From positions 1 to 64,000 of the forward strand of contig CALNHX010005853.1 of NCBI GenBank assembly GCA_940337035.1: a stretch of DNA of 64,000 nucleotides. The letters run 5' to 3'. Position numbers and translations under genes: made by a program. Position 1 is the stretch's first letter; each line of letters opens with the position of its first letter. Shown here in pieces: positions 34,900 through 45,285 of the stretch. The stretch comes from Agriotes lineatus (lineage: Eukaryota; Arthropoda; Insecta; Coleoptera; Elateridae). The notes under the pieces were generated by a model that was not told where the DNA came from, did not search any database, and worked only from the letters and a program-made list of their open reading frames with translations.

Positions 34900-37766
34900 T
34901 TATTTGTTTTTCTTTTTGGCACAGAAAGGAATATCGTCGTAAAACTTCTTCACTTCGGCTGGTAAGACTTGGGTCAGTTCCTGTAGATGATCATATTTTA
35001 GCTTAGTTATTGGAACCCTATGTTTATATAAAGGTTGTTTGGTGAAGCGTGCAGTTGAAATATTTGGCCTTTGTGGAAGTGGTGTATAACTTTCCTGTAG
35101 GTAGTCTGTGCTATAATAAATAATGCCATCTGATGCATACTGCAGACATTTCAGATGATTAACAGTAGGATCGCCCTTTTTTCTTCCAGGACGAATAGAG
35201 TGATATTTGAAACTGTCTTTGATATCAAAGTTGATAAAAAAATCGTGGGTAAGATAGTGAACTTCAAAAGGGGACGGATTTTTCCTTGCTTCTCTTATCA
35301 AAATTGGATACTGACTTGGAATATGAATTTCTTTCCCTTTTAACCGTCTTTCTATTAACGCATGAGCGGAATCGACTTCCATTTGTGTGTGACCTTTTTC
35401 CAAATATTTTTGGTAAATGGTCACACCATGTTCCACTGCAAAATTAAAAAGTGCGTTTGCTAGTATAACATTTCTGTTTTGGTATCCACATCCATCCGAA
35501 TAAAGTATGATGGGTTTTTTCTCCATAAGACAGAATTCCTCCAAGTGCTTTATTATACAGGTAGTGAATATCGATGCCTCAAGTTCACCTTCCGTTTCAT
35601 TCCAACAGTAATTCACACAATGATGGTCGCTTAAATTATAAATAGAAAAATTGTGAACTTGCAATTTGGATTTGAAATAAAGTTTGCTGGCATACAACAT
35701 TGGACACAGCTTAACTGCCTGCACATCCATAGTAAATACATAACAGTCTCCTCTTGATGCAGCTTCTTTATCCTTTTTTTTCTGACTTCTAGCCTGTTCT
35801 TTTCTTTCTATGTGTTGTCTGTATTCTTCTTCAGAAATTTGTCCTACTTTGTAAGAACAACAAAGATCGCATTGATCCTTTTTTGGTTGGTGAATAGAAA
35901 TATTCAGTTCTGTTAATGTTGTCATAAAGGCACAAATGGAAAGTGGTAAATCTTGCCGTGCCTCACAATGTTTTTTGTATAAATTGTAGACCTCTGTTTT
36001 ATTTTTGAAAGATTCTTCAAAGTATAATTTTTTAGTGTCCGCTCTGCAGTAATGCGATGGTAATTTTGGGATTGCGTTTATAAATTCTATCATCAAGCCT
36101 TTTCGTTCGTTATCCTTTTGCTGTTTATTGGTACTTTGCTTTTTTACTTCTTTACATTTTGGCATTCCATGGATAGTTGAATTCGTCACCCAATCTCTGA
36201 CTGATCTTTCTTTCATTCCTAGCGTACTAAGAAACATTTTTTTGCAGACTTTCAATTTCTCATTTCCTACTTGAAGATGGTAATAAAATGATCCTTTTCT
36301 TCTAGAATCAGTCTGCATATAGCTTCTTTTCTTCTCTTCATAATTTACAAGAGACCTTACGTAACTTTTTTTCTTCTCCCAGTTCAATTTCCAAAACCCA
36401 TTAAATATTTCCTTTCTTACTTCTTCACCTAGTTTGTTACAAGACCTCGCAAGCGAATTGCACTCACAAGCAGCTCCTAACTTCCTAGCAGCCCTCTTCA
36501 CTTCATTGTCGTGCTCATCTTTCATAGTAGATATATATGCTTCACCCTCCATTCGTAGCTTCTTATTTATTTGTCTTTTCCATGTCGATGTGTCTTGTTT
36601 CTTTTTTCTTTTAATAGATTTCTCCTTTACTACATTTTCATATTCATTATTATCTGAATCTGTACCGCTCGTTTCTATTTCATCTGGCACATAGTCACTT
36701 TGGGTTTCAGAGTCAACTTCATCTTCTTTGTCGTCACATTGTAGCTTTTCTGTTGCATCAGTTCCCTGCCCATTCATATAGCCGTCTTGTAACTCTTCGT
36801 CCTGAAATTAAAATAGCAGTTTCGCAACGAGAATGGATATGATGTCCATATCGCACGAGGATGAAGTTTGAGCACTGTGCCTCTGGCGTTGTGCTCAAAC
36901 TTCATCCTCGTGCGATATGGACATTCTACTAGAGTTGTACCGCAAATCTTTTCTACGACCTATCAACGAAGAAAAGAAAAATAGGAGCTATGTATTTTTT
37001 AGAATTTTAATGAACGTCTTCTGAGTAAATTCGTATTTACTTTTGTATTTCTGGGGTAATAACGTGTCGTATGTTTCATTAGCTGCTGAACGAATATCTG
37101 GCGGAGTACCGTTAATCGATTCGTCACTAGAATTACTCATTTTTAACTATTTGTTTGACAGATTACGCTTACTGACACACAATTCAGCAGGGCGTGCCCA
37201 TAACAAAACAAACAATAAATGAAAGTTGCCTAGGTAACCACGACTAACGTGGTTTGTGATTGCTGGATTTCATATCCGCACGTGTGTATCATATTCGTTC
37301 AGTTAACTAAAATTGCCTACTTATCCATTCTGTGGATTGTGAAGAAAACAGAATAGTTACATGTGGGAGTAGACAAAAAGGTATTATCTAGTTTAACACT
37401 TTCACAATGATTGTCATTTACCTGCGCTATAGTATATTTCTCCACATCATTTTTTCCTTTTTCGTTTTCTCGATCATCAGGCCTCCGAGTAATCTCCTCT
37501 ACTATCATGTATTCTACTGAACTATTGGCTGTAAGGTTGATATCTTCAAACAATACAGGAATATCATCAAACATGATAAGCTGATCAATAGGTTCCTCGA
37601 AGCATAAAGGCTCAAAAGAAGTGGAAGATGGTTCATCCGACTTTGAGTGTTCCTGACCTTGAATATTATTTCCTATAGAATCTTGATTGTCATCAGGGGT
37701 TTTACTGTTTTTGTCCGAGCTAATAGCAGCGCAAAGAGCCTTAATTTTAGCTGCTCGCTGTGACAT
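34900..37766 (-). CDS. Transposase-like protein of the 34.5-38.5 kb transposon, 2 exons, ~748 residues
   Basis: Exon 1 is 37766-37422 (115 codons, MSQRAAKIKAL to EKYTIAQ). It ends at the donor GTAAAT, and exon 2 starts at 36801 after TTAATTTCAG; the junction keeps the phase. The first ~200 residues are acidic then lysine-rich. The core has FTMDVQAVKL (an aspartate), HNFSIYNLSDHH, ILYSDGCGYQNRN (second aspartate) and YLEKGHTQMEVDSAH (E/D-rich), then SIRPGRKKGDP near the C-terminus. Cysteine pairs occur at CDLCCSY. The D...D...E order fits a DDE-type enzyme. Proteins with YSDGCGYQNRN and EKGHTQ(M)E-x-D motifs are widespread in insects and usually left unnamed; I cannot place this in a superfamily with confidence. 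No stop or frameshift interrupts it. Confidence 0.75.
36842..36924. repeat. Perfect 34-bp hairpin in the transposase intron
   Basis: Bases 36842-36875 are exactly inverted at 36891-36924, with a 15-base loop. It lies 40 bp upstream of the exon-2 acceptor of the transposase-like gene. Perfect arms of this length point to a recent foldback insertion or a structural element. Confidence 0.8.
36988..37140 (-). pseudogene. Short ORF fragment inside the transposase intron (Crypton-like N-terminus?)
   Basis: The minus-strand ATG at 37140 opens MSNSSDESINGTPPDIRSAA and then LLPQKYKSKYEFTQKTF before a stop. PP-(D/E)-I followed by LLP-x-K-S-x2-x-YE is a pattern I associate with the start of tyrosine-recombinase-like (Crypton/KIAA1958-type) transposon proteins in insects. 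Only about 50 residues remain. It could also be an alternative first exon of the surrounding gene; no donor with the right phase was confirmed. Confidence 0.35.
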
Positions 37767-38712
37767 CCTAGAAGATCAAACTAATATAAATTTTCACTCT
37801 ACCCGTATTAAAACGTGAATTTCACCAATAACGGCGTGCGCATTTATTTACTGTAAAACGCAAAATTACATGCTTTTATAAAAAAGAGTATAGTTAAAAC
37901 ATTGGAACAGCGAGCTGTATATTTTTTTCAAAATAATATATTATAAAGGCAAGAGAGTTTTAAAAATTTCATTAAAAACATTTTAATAGATTTCAAGAAA
38001 GTGAAACACTCCTGGTTTGTAATTTAATAAGAATTACAAAATGTCGTAACCCTCAAATACAAATTATAAACAAGAAAGATGCAGAATGTCGTATCCCACT
38101 AAACACATTTTCTCGACTGTTTAACTTGTTACATAAAAAATTATAAATCTTTTATCGGAAACTAGACATGACAAACTATATTGTATAGTAAAATACTATA
38201 ATTAACACATGTACTTACCTAATAATGTTATAAAACACTGCACTAAACTCAAACGCACTTGACTCTTGCTGACACAATGACAAATTGTGGTTTACGACGT
38301 TTTGCATATCAAATAATGCATTCTGTTGATACGACATTATGTTTTAGCCTTGAAATTATTTTTTTGGCGGGCTGTGGCTTACGATGATTTTCCAGAATGT
38401 GCAGGTTACCCCAACGCTTCGATTGGCGCCAAAATCAAATTTTTGAATATTTGGTGGGTTACGACGTTTTGCACTTAAGCCATCGATATGCTTAATCAGA
38501 GAAAGTCTACTTTTAGCTTGTCAATCAAGTCACAGAAGTTGTCACTTTTATGACCTTGGAAAATACAGTAAAAATGCTAAATGATCAATGCTGCCATATT
38601 GCTAATTTTATGATAGGTTATTGACAATGTCGTTTTGTTGTAGGTCTGAACATATTTGAACACCGTTCTCTAACGTATCATTATAAGGAACTCTGGCCTT
38701 TGAACAAACATA

Positions 38713-39555
38713 ATGAACATCAAGCAAGAAACTACAGATAGTGAATGTTGTAGCTCTACAGGAACAGCATCCTGCATAGCGCAGAGTGTGGATAACAATG
38801 AAAGTGTTAATAAGTTATACATCAAACAAAACAGCATTGAAAGTACTACTTTAGTTACAAAAACTCGTCGAAAAATAAAACATAGTTGCTCAGTTTGTGA
38901 ATACAAAACAATCCAGAAAAGTCATTTAGTTAGACATATGAGAACTCATACCGGAGAGAAGCCTTTTATTTGTTGTGTTTGTGAATACAGAACGGCAGAT
39001 AAAAATAATTTAGTTATGCACATGCGAACTCACACAGGAGAGAAGCCTTATATTTGCAGTGTTTGTGAATACAGAACAGCAGTTAAAACTAGTTTAGTTA
39101 TACATATGCGAACTCATACACAAGAGAAGCCTTATATTTGCACTATTTGTGATTACAGAACGGCAGGTAAAAGTAGTTTAGTTAGACATATGCGAACTCA
39201 TACAGGAGAGAAGCCTTATATTTGCTCCATTTGTGAATACAGAACGGTAGATAAAAGTGGTTTAGTTCCACATATGCGAACTCACACAGGAGAGAAACCT
39301 TATATTTGCTCTATTTGTGAATTCAGAACGGCAGATAAAAGTAGTTTAGTTAGACATATGCGAACTCATACAGGAGAGAAGCCGTATATTTGTTCTATTT
39401 GTGAATACAGAACGTCAGTTAAAAGTTGTTTAGTTACACATATGCGAACTCATACAGGACAGAAGCCTTATATTTGTTCTGTTTGTGAACACAGAACAGC
39501 AACTAGAAGTCATTTAGTTACACATATGAGGACTCATACAGTAGAGACGCGTTAA
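38713..39555 (+). CDS. C2H2 zinc-finger protein B (8 tandem fingers)
   Basis: An intact 280-residue nuclear DNA-binding protein. The exon probably starts at 38644 after the acceptor TTGTTGTAG, the same context as in gene A; the ATG at 38713 gives MNIKQETTDSECCSS, matching A. Residues 1-55 are polar with no domain. Eight fingers follow, each C-x2-C-x12-H-x3-H, from CSVCEYKTIQKSHLVRH to CSVCEHRTATRSHLVTH, joined by H-TGEKPY-type linkers (one TQEKPY, one TGQKPY). The frame of each finger is nearly constant (EYRTA-x-K-x2-LV-x-HMRTH) while helix positions -1, 2, 3 and 6 differ, so the predicted DNA recognition differs finger by finger. The stop after HTVETR truncates a longer array: decayed fingers continue to about 39760. 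No KRAB, ZAD or BTB domain is present in this exon; one could lie in upstream exons. Confidence 0.85.
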   Translation: MNIKQETTDSECCSSTGTASCIAQSVDNNESVNKLYIKQNSIESTTLVTKTRRKIKHSCSVCEYKTIQKSHLVRHMRTHTGEKPFICCVCEYRTADKNNLVMHMRTHTGEKPYICSVCEYRTAVKTSLVIHMRTHTQEKPYICTICDYRTAGKSSLVRHMRTHTGEKPYICSICEYRTVDKSGLVPHMRTHTGEKPYICSICEFRTADKSSLVRHMRTHTGEKPYICSICEYRTSVKSCLVTHMRTHTGQKPYICSVCEHRTATRSHLVTHMRTHTVETR

Positions 39556-39765
39556 TAGTTGCTCTATGTGTGAATACATAACAGCAGGTAAAAGCAATTT
39601 AGTTAGAAATATGCGGACTCGTACAAAAGCAATGCCTTATAGGTTCTCTATTTGTAAAAAGAAGCTTCACAGCGACATCATTTATTTACACCTATGAGAA
39701 CTCATCCATAATAGAAACCTTACAGTTGCTGTGTTTGTATATTCAAAGCAACACAGATATGTGAG
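39556..39765 (+). pseudogene. Decayed extra fingers following zinc-finger gene B
   Basis: Directly after the stop, in a shifted frame, the sequence reads CSMCEYITAGKSNLVRN, then SICKK and weaker remnants with CAT-rich histidine codons. It shows that the array was once longer and that the present stop is secondary. Confidence 0.55.
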
Positions 39766-39934
39766 TTGGTTAGTTATATACTGTGTTCACAGATTGATGC
39801 AACAAGAAGTATAATTTAAAAAAATCCAAGTCTTGTTTGACTTGTAACTAATTTTAAGTATATTTTCAATGTTTTCACATCAAGGAGTCCTTGGTGGTAG
39901 ATAGCAAACATGCGCCAGTGTGCGAGAGATCCCC

Positions 39935-40390
39935 CGTGGCCTAGTGGGTTAACGACCACGTCGAGCCTCCATTAAAGAGTTGTGACTTCACTTCTTCAAG
40001 CAACTCTGATACCTGTAGTCTGGGTATCTCACACAAGTAAAACTCAGCCAGGCGCTACTTCCGCCTACGCTATCGTTCTGCAGGCAGCACCTACAGATCG
40101 CCAACAGAATTAGGTTTGTGACGCTCATTTTGTGCAATTCTGCGACTTCCAAGAAGCCGCACAGCTCCGCAAGCAGTGTGATGCACATTGTTTGTGTTTT
40201 GTTATATGGCTTAACGCAGGTCCGGCTTTGCAGCAGTGTCAATTAGCTGAGAAGGTCTGCCTTTCGGTGAGAATTCTACCGAGGGTCTCGGCAAACCCCT
40301 GATTTGCTCTGAAGTGTAATAGAAATTCCTATAACTTTTCTCTGCGACTTTGGTAGTATCTCGTATATAGCATAATAAACATATTGTTAT
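39935..40390 (+). mobile_element. tRNA-derived SINE-like element
   Basis: The A-box-like TGGCCTAGTGGGTTAA (39948 region) fits the Pol III A box (TRGCNNAGYNGG). A weak B-box-like GTTGTGACTTC follows about 45 bp later. The sequence is moderately GC-rich for about 350 bp and then AT-rich near AATAAACATATTGTTATTA. No target duplicate was confirmed. Confidence 0.45.
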
Positions 40391-40487
40391 TACTCAAAAA
40401 TGAGTTTGATTGATGTAAGTGACATTATATGTTAACAATATTGCTTCTCGTTTCAATTATTACTTACAACTACATCCTAAATACTTG

Positions 40488-40797
40488 CTAATTATTATTA
40501 CATTCGGGGCAATAACTATCACGTTGTCTAGCAGACCCTCGCCTGGCATGACCCTGGTGACAACTTTGTCGACCTCTGCTGTACGGTAGTTCTTCGCTAA
40601 CCATATTGACCACATCCCTTCTTTTGAAAACTATATCTGGTTGCCGGGGTCTGTCGTGGTAGTCTTCCCCATCTCGACAATATCTGTCGCAATTCGACAT
40701 TATGGGGTGTAGGTTTAGTTTTGATTTTAAAATTATTAGAATTTCTAAATTTACCAGAATTTTGAGTTGATGGGCCGAAATGTGCTTTGACTTTCAT
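40488..40797 (-). pseudogene. Unrecognised coding-like fragment, possibly gag-type
   Basis: Two overlapping minus-strand frames, one opening MKVKAHFGPSTQNSG and the other MSNCDRYCRDGEDYHDRP, end near CHQGHARRGSARQRDSYCPE. The arginine-rich composition with C/H residues is vaguely like a zinc-knuckle tail of a gag protein, but no canonical CCHC is present. Codon quality is no better than weak. I would not assign a function. Confidence 0.25.
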
Positions 40798-40989
40798 AAT
40801 ATAAAAGAGCGCTCTTCAAGCAAGATATTTGAAATGAAGGTGCTTATGCAAGGGAAGCTGCCGAAGCTGCAGACCCTTGTGTGTTTCATTTTATTTAGGT
40901 GACCATAAGGTAAGTCACGTAAGGAGTCCTCGTCTTCAACCAAGAACCGTCTGCAACTGCAAGCTTAGCTCGCTATCGAGAATTTCCAT

Positions 40990-41680
40990 TTGATATTTTA
41001 GTTTTTTTGGTATTAAAAAAACCCACTTGACATGGAAGTCGGTGTTAAGCCCATTACAAATTATTCTATTTCTTGTTACTTTGATAGAGTAGATCTTTTG
41101 CACTTCAGTAGATCTGTAAAGCAGATAGCGATTAAATATGGCATACTTATGAATTTCCAGACGACGTATTCACAGCCATCCGTGTTTGAATGCTTCTGTT
41201 GATATTAGGCAATCGCAAAAATTATACCGTGTGATATCTACCATTTACCAGTCAGATGATGTATCGTTAAAGAAATTTGATTAAATAATTTCAATCCGAT
41301 CTGCTGGAACATAACCTAAATCTGTAAAACTTCGCGTTTGCTGACGTGATTCGTCTGTACTACATGCATTTAATAGATTTGCCACAATTTTCAAACCCTA
41401 GATATACTGCTTGTATTTTCGACAGTGTTGGGTATGTATAGTATGTACCGTTAACATGTTCGTAATATGAATATTCTCTTCTTTCAGAACCACATCAAAA
41501 TTGCTAGTGTAGCAGCTAACTCACTCGCAACGAGCCTTCTAATTCTGCAGATTTACGTTACAACCTTGAAGTAAGCATACAAATAATTGTCACTGAATAT
41601 GGGAAAATATTGCTGGGGGTTATAAACCACCACTCACTCAAGTAACAGTAACATTAAAGTAAATATTTGCCTATGTAACA
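40990..41680 (+). repeat. Duplicated segment, copy 2 (partner of 12235-12975)
   Basis: Same landmarks as copy 1: an exon-like interval at 41488-41570 lies between the acceptor CTTCTTTCAG and the donor GTAAGC. The exon-like words TCTGCAGATTTAC and ACAACCTTGAA are conserved. It lies 1.4 kb beyond zinc-finger gene B, as copy 1 lies beyond gene A. Confidence 0.5.
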
Positions 41681-41689
41681 TTTTTGATC

Positions 41690-42370
41690 CGAATAAGGGT
41701 AACTACTGTTTTGACAGCCCACCAACAACTAAAATGAGCAATTTGTATCGATTTTGAACACCTAAAATGACCAAACACGTCATTTTAAACATAGTCATTC
41801 TTTTGCACGTTTTATTTGTTATTATTATTTTGAATGCACTGTACATTTATTAGAAAGTAAAATAGAGTATTATGGTATAAAACATTTATTGTTGCAATAA
41901 TATAGTACGGTATTCTCATAAATCATTCAGTTTTCGTTACTTTGCAGTTTTTTTGTAGTTATGCAGTGTACTGTTATTGTTTCTGAAATCGTCAGCATTT
42001 TGTTCATTACTGAAACTTTTTGGATCAAGAAAGTAAACTTTACCTACTTGACAATACAGTAAAAGCCAGACCACTAGAATAATATATTTTGGATGAAATC
42101 AATTTATTCACATTAATTTGATTATTTATCATGGAAACAACAGATAGTATTTGATTTTGTCATTTTTATTATCATTAGCCATTATAACTTAAATTTACAA
42201 AAATCGCCTTTTTAAAATTGAATCATGTGGTTTCGGAAAAAACTAAAACATCGTCAAAAAAGTGTTTACGTGACTTCAGTGTAGTGTAATGTAATTATAC
42301 ATAAAAACAAACGCCGAAGTGAAAATAATATGAAATAAAAGAAGCATAAGTTAATAGGTAGTCATTACAA
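41690..42370. other. No gene recognised
   Basis: AT-rich sequence with short inverted words (AAAATGAC / GTCATTTT near 41770). No coding or element ends identified. Confidence 0.3.
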
Positions 42371-42374
42371 GAAA

Positions 42375-42720
42375 TTCAGACTCTGAATTTGCGCCAACAT
42401 GAAGAAGCAGTGGTTCGAAGCAAGCCACCAATAATGCGGTGTTTGTTGCACCATAAGATGATATGTGTCGTTCTAGCTTGTTTAAATTGAATGCTCCATA
42501 AGATAGCTTTGCAACCGCTGCTCGCATTTACAGTTTGATTTTTGATCATGCACAATTGGCAGGACCTTATAATAAAGTTTTACTAACTTGTTAATACAAC
42601 AATTGTAACTTTTTAACTTTTTAATAATTTGACAGTTAATAGTAAAAACAATATTATTGTTTGACAACAATAACGTTCAATTGTTATGGAAAACAAATAG
42701 TATCCATGGCCTAGGCGATG
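42375..42720. repeat. Dispersed repeat, copy 2 (partner of 30045-30440)
   Basis: Same orientation and the same ordered words as copy 1, ending near CAATTGTTATGGAAAACAAA. Slightly shorter than copy 1 because of small deletions. Confidence 0.55.
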
Positions 42721-43059
42721 TTGGACCGAAAAATTATACAATCCTTTATCTAACAGACTTGTCTGTCCGTCCGGGACGCTGTTTCGGCAGCCAAACCGTA
42801 AGAGATAGAGAAAAAAGTTATTAAAGTTATATGTTTGGAATGGTCATGTCAGGTCAGGAACCGAATTTCAGTCTCTAACACTAATTATTATCTTAATTAT
42901 CCTACTCCTAACTTTTTAGGTTAGATTCTAGGCAAATTTTATCAAGGCGAATGCGACTGGTAGTTTGCTACCAACAATGACGTCATATACGTACGTGTGG
43001 TGAATACGCGTTCTATTTGCAAAACGGTTTTTTGACTGCTAGTCAAGACTAACTCGTTA

Positions 43060-43195
43060 ACGGTTGAGTTTAGAATACATGTTTATTAAGACTTTTTGAC
43101 TCTAAACGAGTTACCCAATTGATTGCTAAAATTTTTCTGGTATATTTTCGGACACCCTGTACACTACTATATGATTAAGCAGGTAAAGTAGCAAC
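43060..43195 (+). repeat. DUF4817-transposon end plus shared flank, second copy
   Basis: Matches 34395-34535: GTTGAGTTTAGAATACATGT, ACGAGTTACCCAATTGATTG, GACACCCTGTAC, then ACTACTATATGATTAAGCA. Confidence 0.5.
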
Positions 43196-43538
43196 TTTAC
43201 TAATAATAATCCGACATAATAATTTTCGTTGCTTGCTTGATTGCTTGTTGCCACTTTGAGAGCGAATCCGTGGGCCGAATTGGCTGATTTTGGTGTCAAT
43301 CGATTTAGGGCGACGCAAGTAAGCAAGTAGTAGGGTTTTTTCATTTTTATGAGTGACTTTTTTTTAATGTGGATTTTCTAACCTCAATGTAACTCGACAC
43401 ACAAAATGGATCAGGATCACTCTTGTACAAATGGCATTAAATGAATTATTTCGCGCCCAAATTGGGTGCAGAACGCTAGTAATAGTAATATTTATTTAAA
43501 TAGGAAAGTACAACTTATAATTTACAATAATGGTTTCA

Positions 43539-43539
<1 letters not shown>

Positions 43540-43573
<34 letters not shown>
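43540..43573. repeat. (AT)n microsatellite
   Basis: About 16 uninterrupted AT dinucleotides within AT-rich sequence. Confidence 0.9.
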
Positions 43574-43576
<3 letters not shown>

Positions 43577-43949
43577 AGTACAAACAACTATTAATAAAAG
43601 AATAATTTTAATTTTACAGTATATTTTGATTTTGAATATGTAACAATAGTTTGCTTTTAAAAACTACTTGATCTGCGTGCTTTAATTTCTTGTGGTAATT
43701 TGTTATACATATCCACCCCTTTAATTAATAAAGAGTTCATTGTAGAACCATAATTTCATTGCGGAATATAAATATTAGGCAAACCTCTAGTATCATGGTC
43801 ATGAACGTTATAATAAAATGATACAAAATTGTTTAAATATGGTGGAGCCTGATTATTCAGTATTTTATATGGAAATGTCATAGTTAACAAATAAATCCTT
43901 TGCGACACTTATATGCAATGTAAAGCATCTAACATAACTACCACTGGTG

Positions 43950-44990
43950 TTAATCGGTTACATGTTAAATGATTCTCATCTCACGACTTTCTAATTTTTG
44001 TAATAGTGAAAATTTATTTAAATTAAATTGATGCAATAAAGAGTCACAATAATCAAAGTGAGGTAGTATAATGGTTCTATATACAGTAATTTTAGAATTG
44101 ATTGACAGATTTTTTGCAATTCTTGAATAAAAATAAAACTTTATTGAGGTTTTCTTTACAAGATAATCAAAATGCGATTCAAAATTTAACACATTTCTAA
44201 CGTGAAACCAAGATATTTAACTGATGTTACAATTTCTATCTGCTTGTTATTTATTGATAAATTTATATTATTTTTGTTTAAACAGTTATATTTATGCTCT
44301 GTCGTAAAAATCATTCCCTTTGTTTTCGAAACACTTGATTTTAATTAATTACATTTTAAATATTTAGATACACTTTCTAATACAATATTCATTTTCTGAT
44401 TGCCACTCCAATATCTCTGTCACTGCATGCCAACATTGTATAGTCAGCAAACAAATTTGAAAAATCGCAATTAACAAGTAATTTAACATAATATAAACAA
44501 CAACGGATCGTACACACTTCCTTGCTGTACCCCCAGGTTAATTTCCAAAAATTCTCTATAAACGTTGCTATTTTTATTTGACCAAGTTTCACTTACTTCA
44601 ATACTGTCAACTAATTCTACTATACTATCAACAAAGTATTTGTTAAAATTCTCAACAATTTCATCATCATTTCTTATAATCACAATATCACCGTTCAACT
44701 TAAATTGTACTTACTAGAAATTTCAATACAGTGTGTGTTGACTAATTTTTTTAATGTTTTCCACATTTCTTGAGGATGATTTCTGTATTTCTAAATTTTC
44801 TTAAAGTAATATTTGCTTTTTCTGTTTTAGCAAGTTTAAAACTTCATTTCTATGCTTTAAAATGTCCCAATTTTCTGATCTATCTAGCCTTACACTACCT
44901 ATTTTTAAATTGTTTGTATCATGTATCTCTTTCTTTTATATTGTTAAAAACTTGTAAGTTAAACTAAGGAATCTTATTTTTAAATTTTTA
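43950..44990 (-). pseudogene. LINE reverse transcriptase relic (CR1/jockey-like)
   Basis: From the right end on the minus strand: NHPQEMWKTLKKLVNTHCIE, then NDDEIVENFNKYFVDSI (the linker between endonuclease and RT). Near 44530 LGVQQGSVYDPLLFILC (RT block) and CDFSNLFADYTMLACSDRD (damaged FADD active site) follow. From 44192 the C-terminal part reads LVKKTSIKFYFYSRIAKNLS and IILPHFDYCDSLLH. The block between the linker and the QGS motif is deleted. Spacing and motifs fit a CR1/jockey-type LINE. Dead copy. Confidence 0.75.
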
Positions 44991-45129
44991 TTTAATATTA
45001 TTCACTACTCGATCACAGTTTGTCTGTCTTTCATCCAGAATTAGATTCACATCAGTAGAATTTAATGACCATGTAATGTAAATGACAGTAGCTCTGTTCT
45101 TATTGCTTGCAAATTATTTTCAGTAATAA

Positions 45130-45285
45130 GAGGACGAGAGGTCGAAATATTGCCGACAATAATTTTTGCGATTCAGATACGAGTCTCTGTGCAACAAAAA
45201 TAGCTTGCACGAGTCGTTATTTTCTAAAGCAACAGAAACGAGACAATCTGAAGAGCAAAAATTGTCTGCAATATTTTGACCTAGG
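45130..45285. repeat. Foldback repeat
   Basis: The arm near 45134-45168 (GGTCGAAATATTGCCGACAA and beyond) is inverted at about 45256-45282 (TTGTCTGCAATATTTTGACC) with a few mismatches. A ~155-bp hairpin element. Confidence 0.55.

Larger units (their letters stand above)
34543..38482 (-). mobile_element. Apparently intact DNA transposon (~3.94 kb) with subterminal repeats, superfamily not assigned
   Basis: The ends are inverted copies: 34543 onward reads TGGCTTAAGTGCAAAACGTC, and the inverse ends at 38482, with about 24 identical bases. The surrounding ATATCGA/TCGATAT makes the exact border ambiguous: the target duplicate is TCGA with this border, or ATAT if the ends begin CGATGG. The core word of the end, TTACGAC(G/A) or its inverse, recurs near both ends (34558, 34724, 34759, 38043, 38088, 38290, 38330, 38376, 38457), typical of transposase-binding subterminal repeats. 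A spliced gene on the minus strand fills the interior without a frame break. Together these suggest a young, possibly autonomous copy. Confidence 0.8.

Noticed and set aside
30209..42670. A conserved small protein (minus frames at 30209-30403 and 42482-42670)
   Set aside because: The frames are similar because both loci are copies of one dispersed repeat. Frame lengths differ through indels and no domain is visible.
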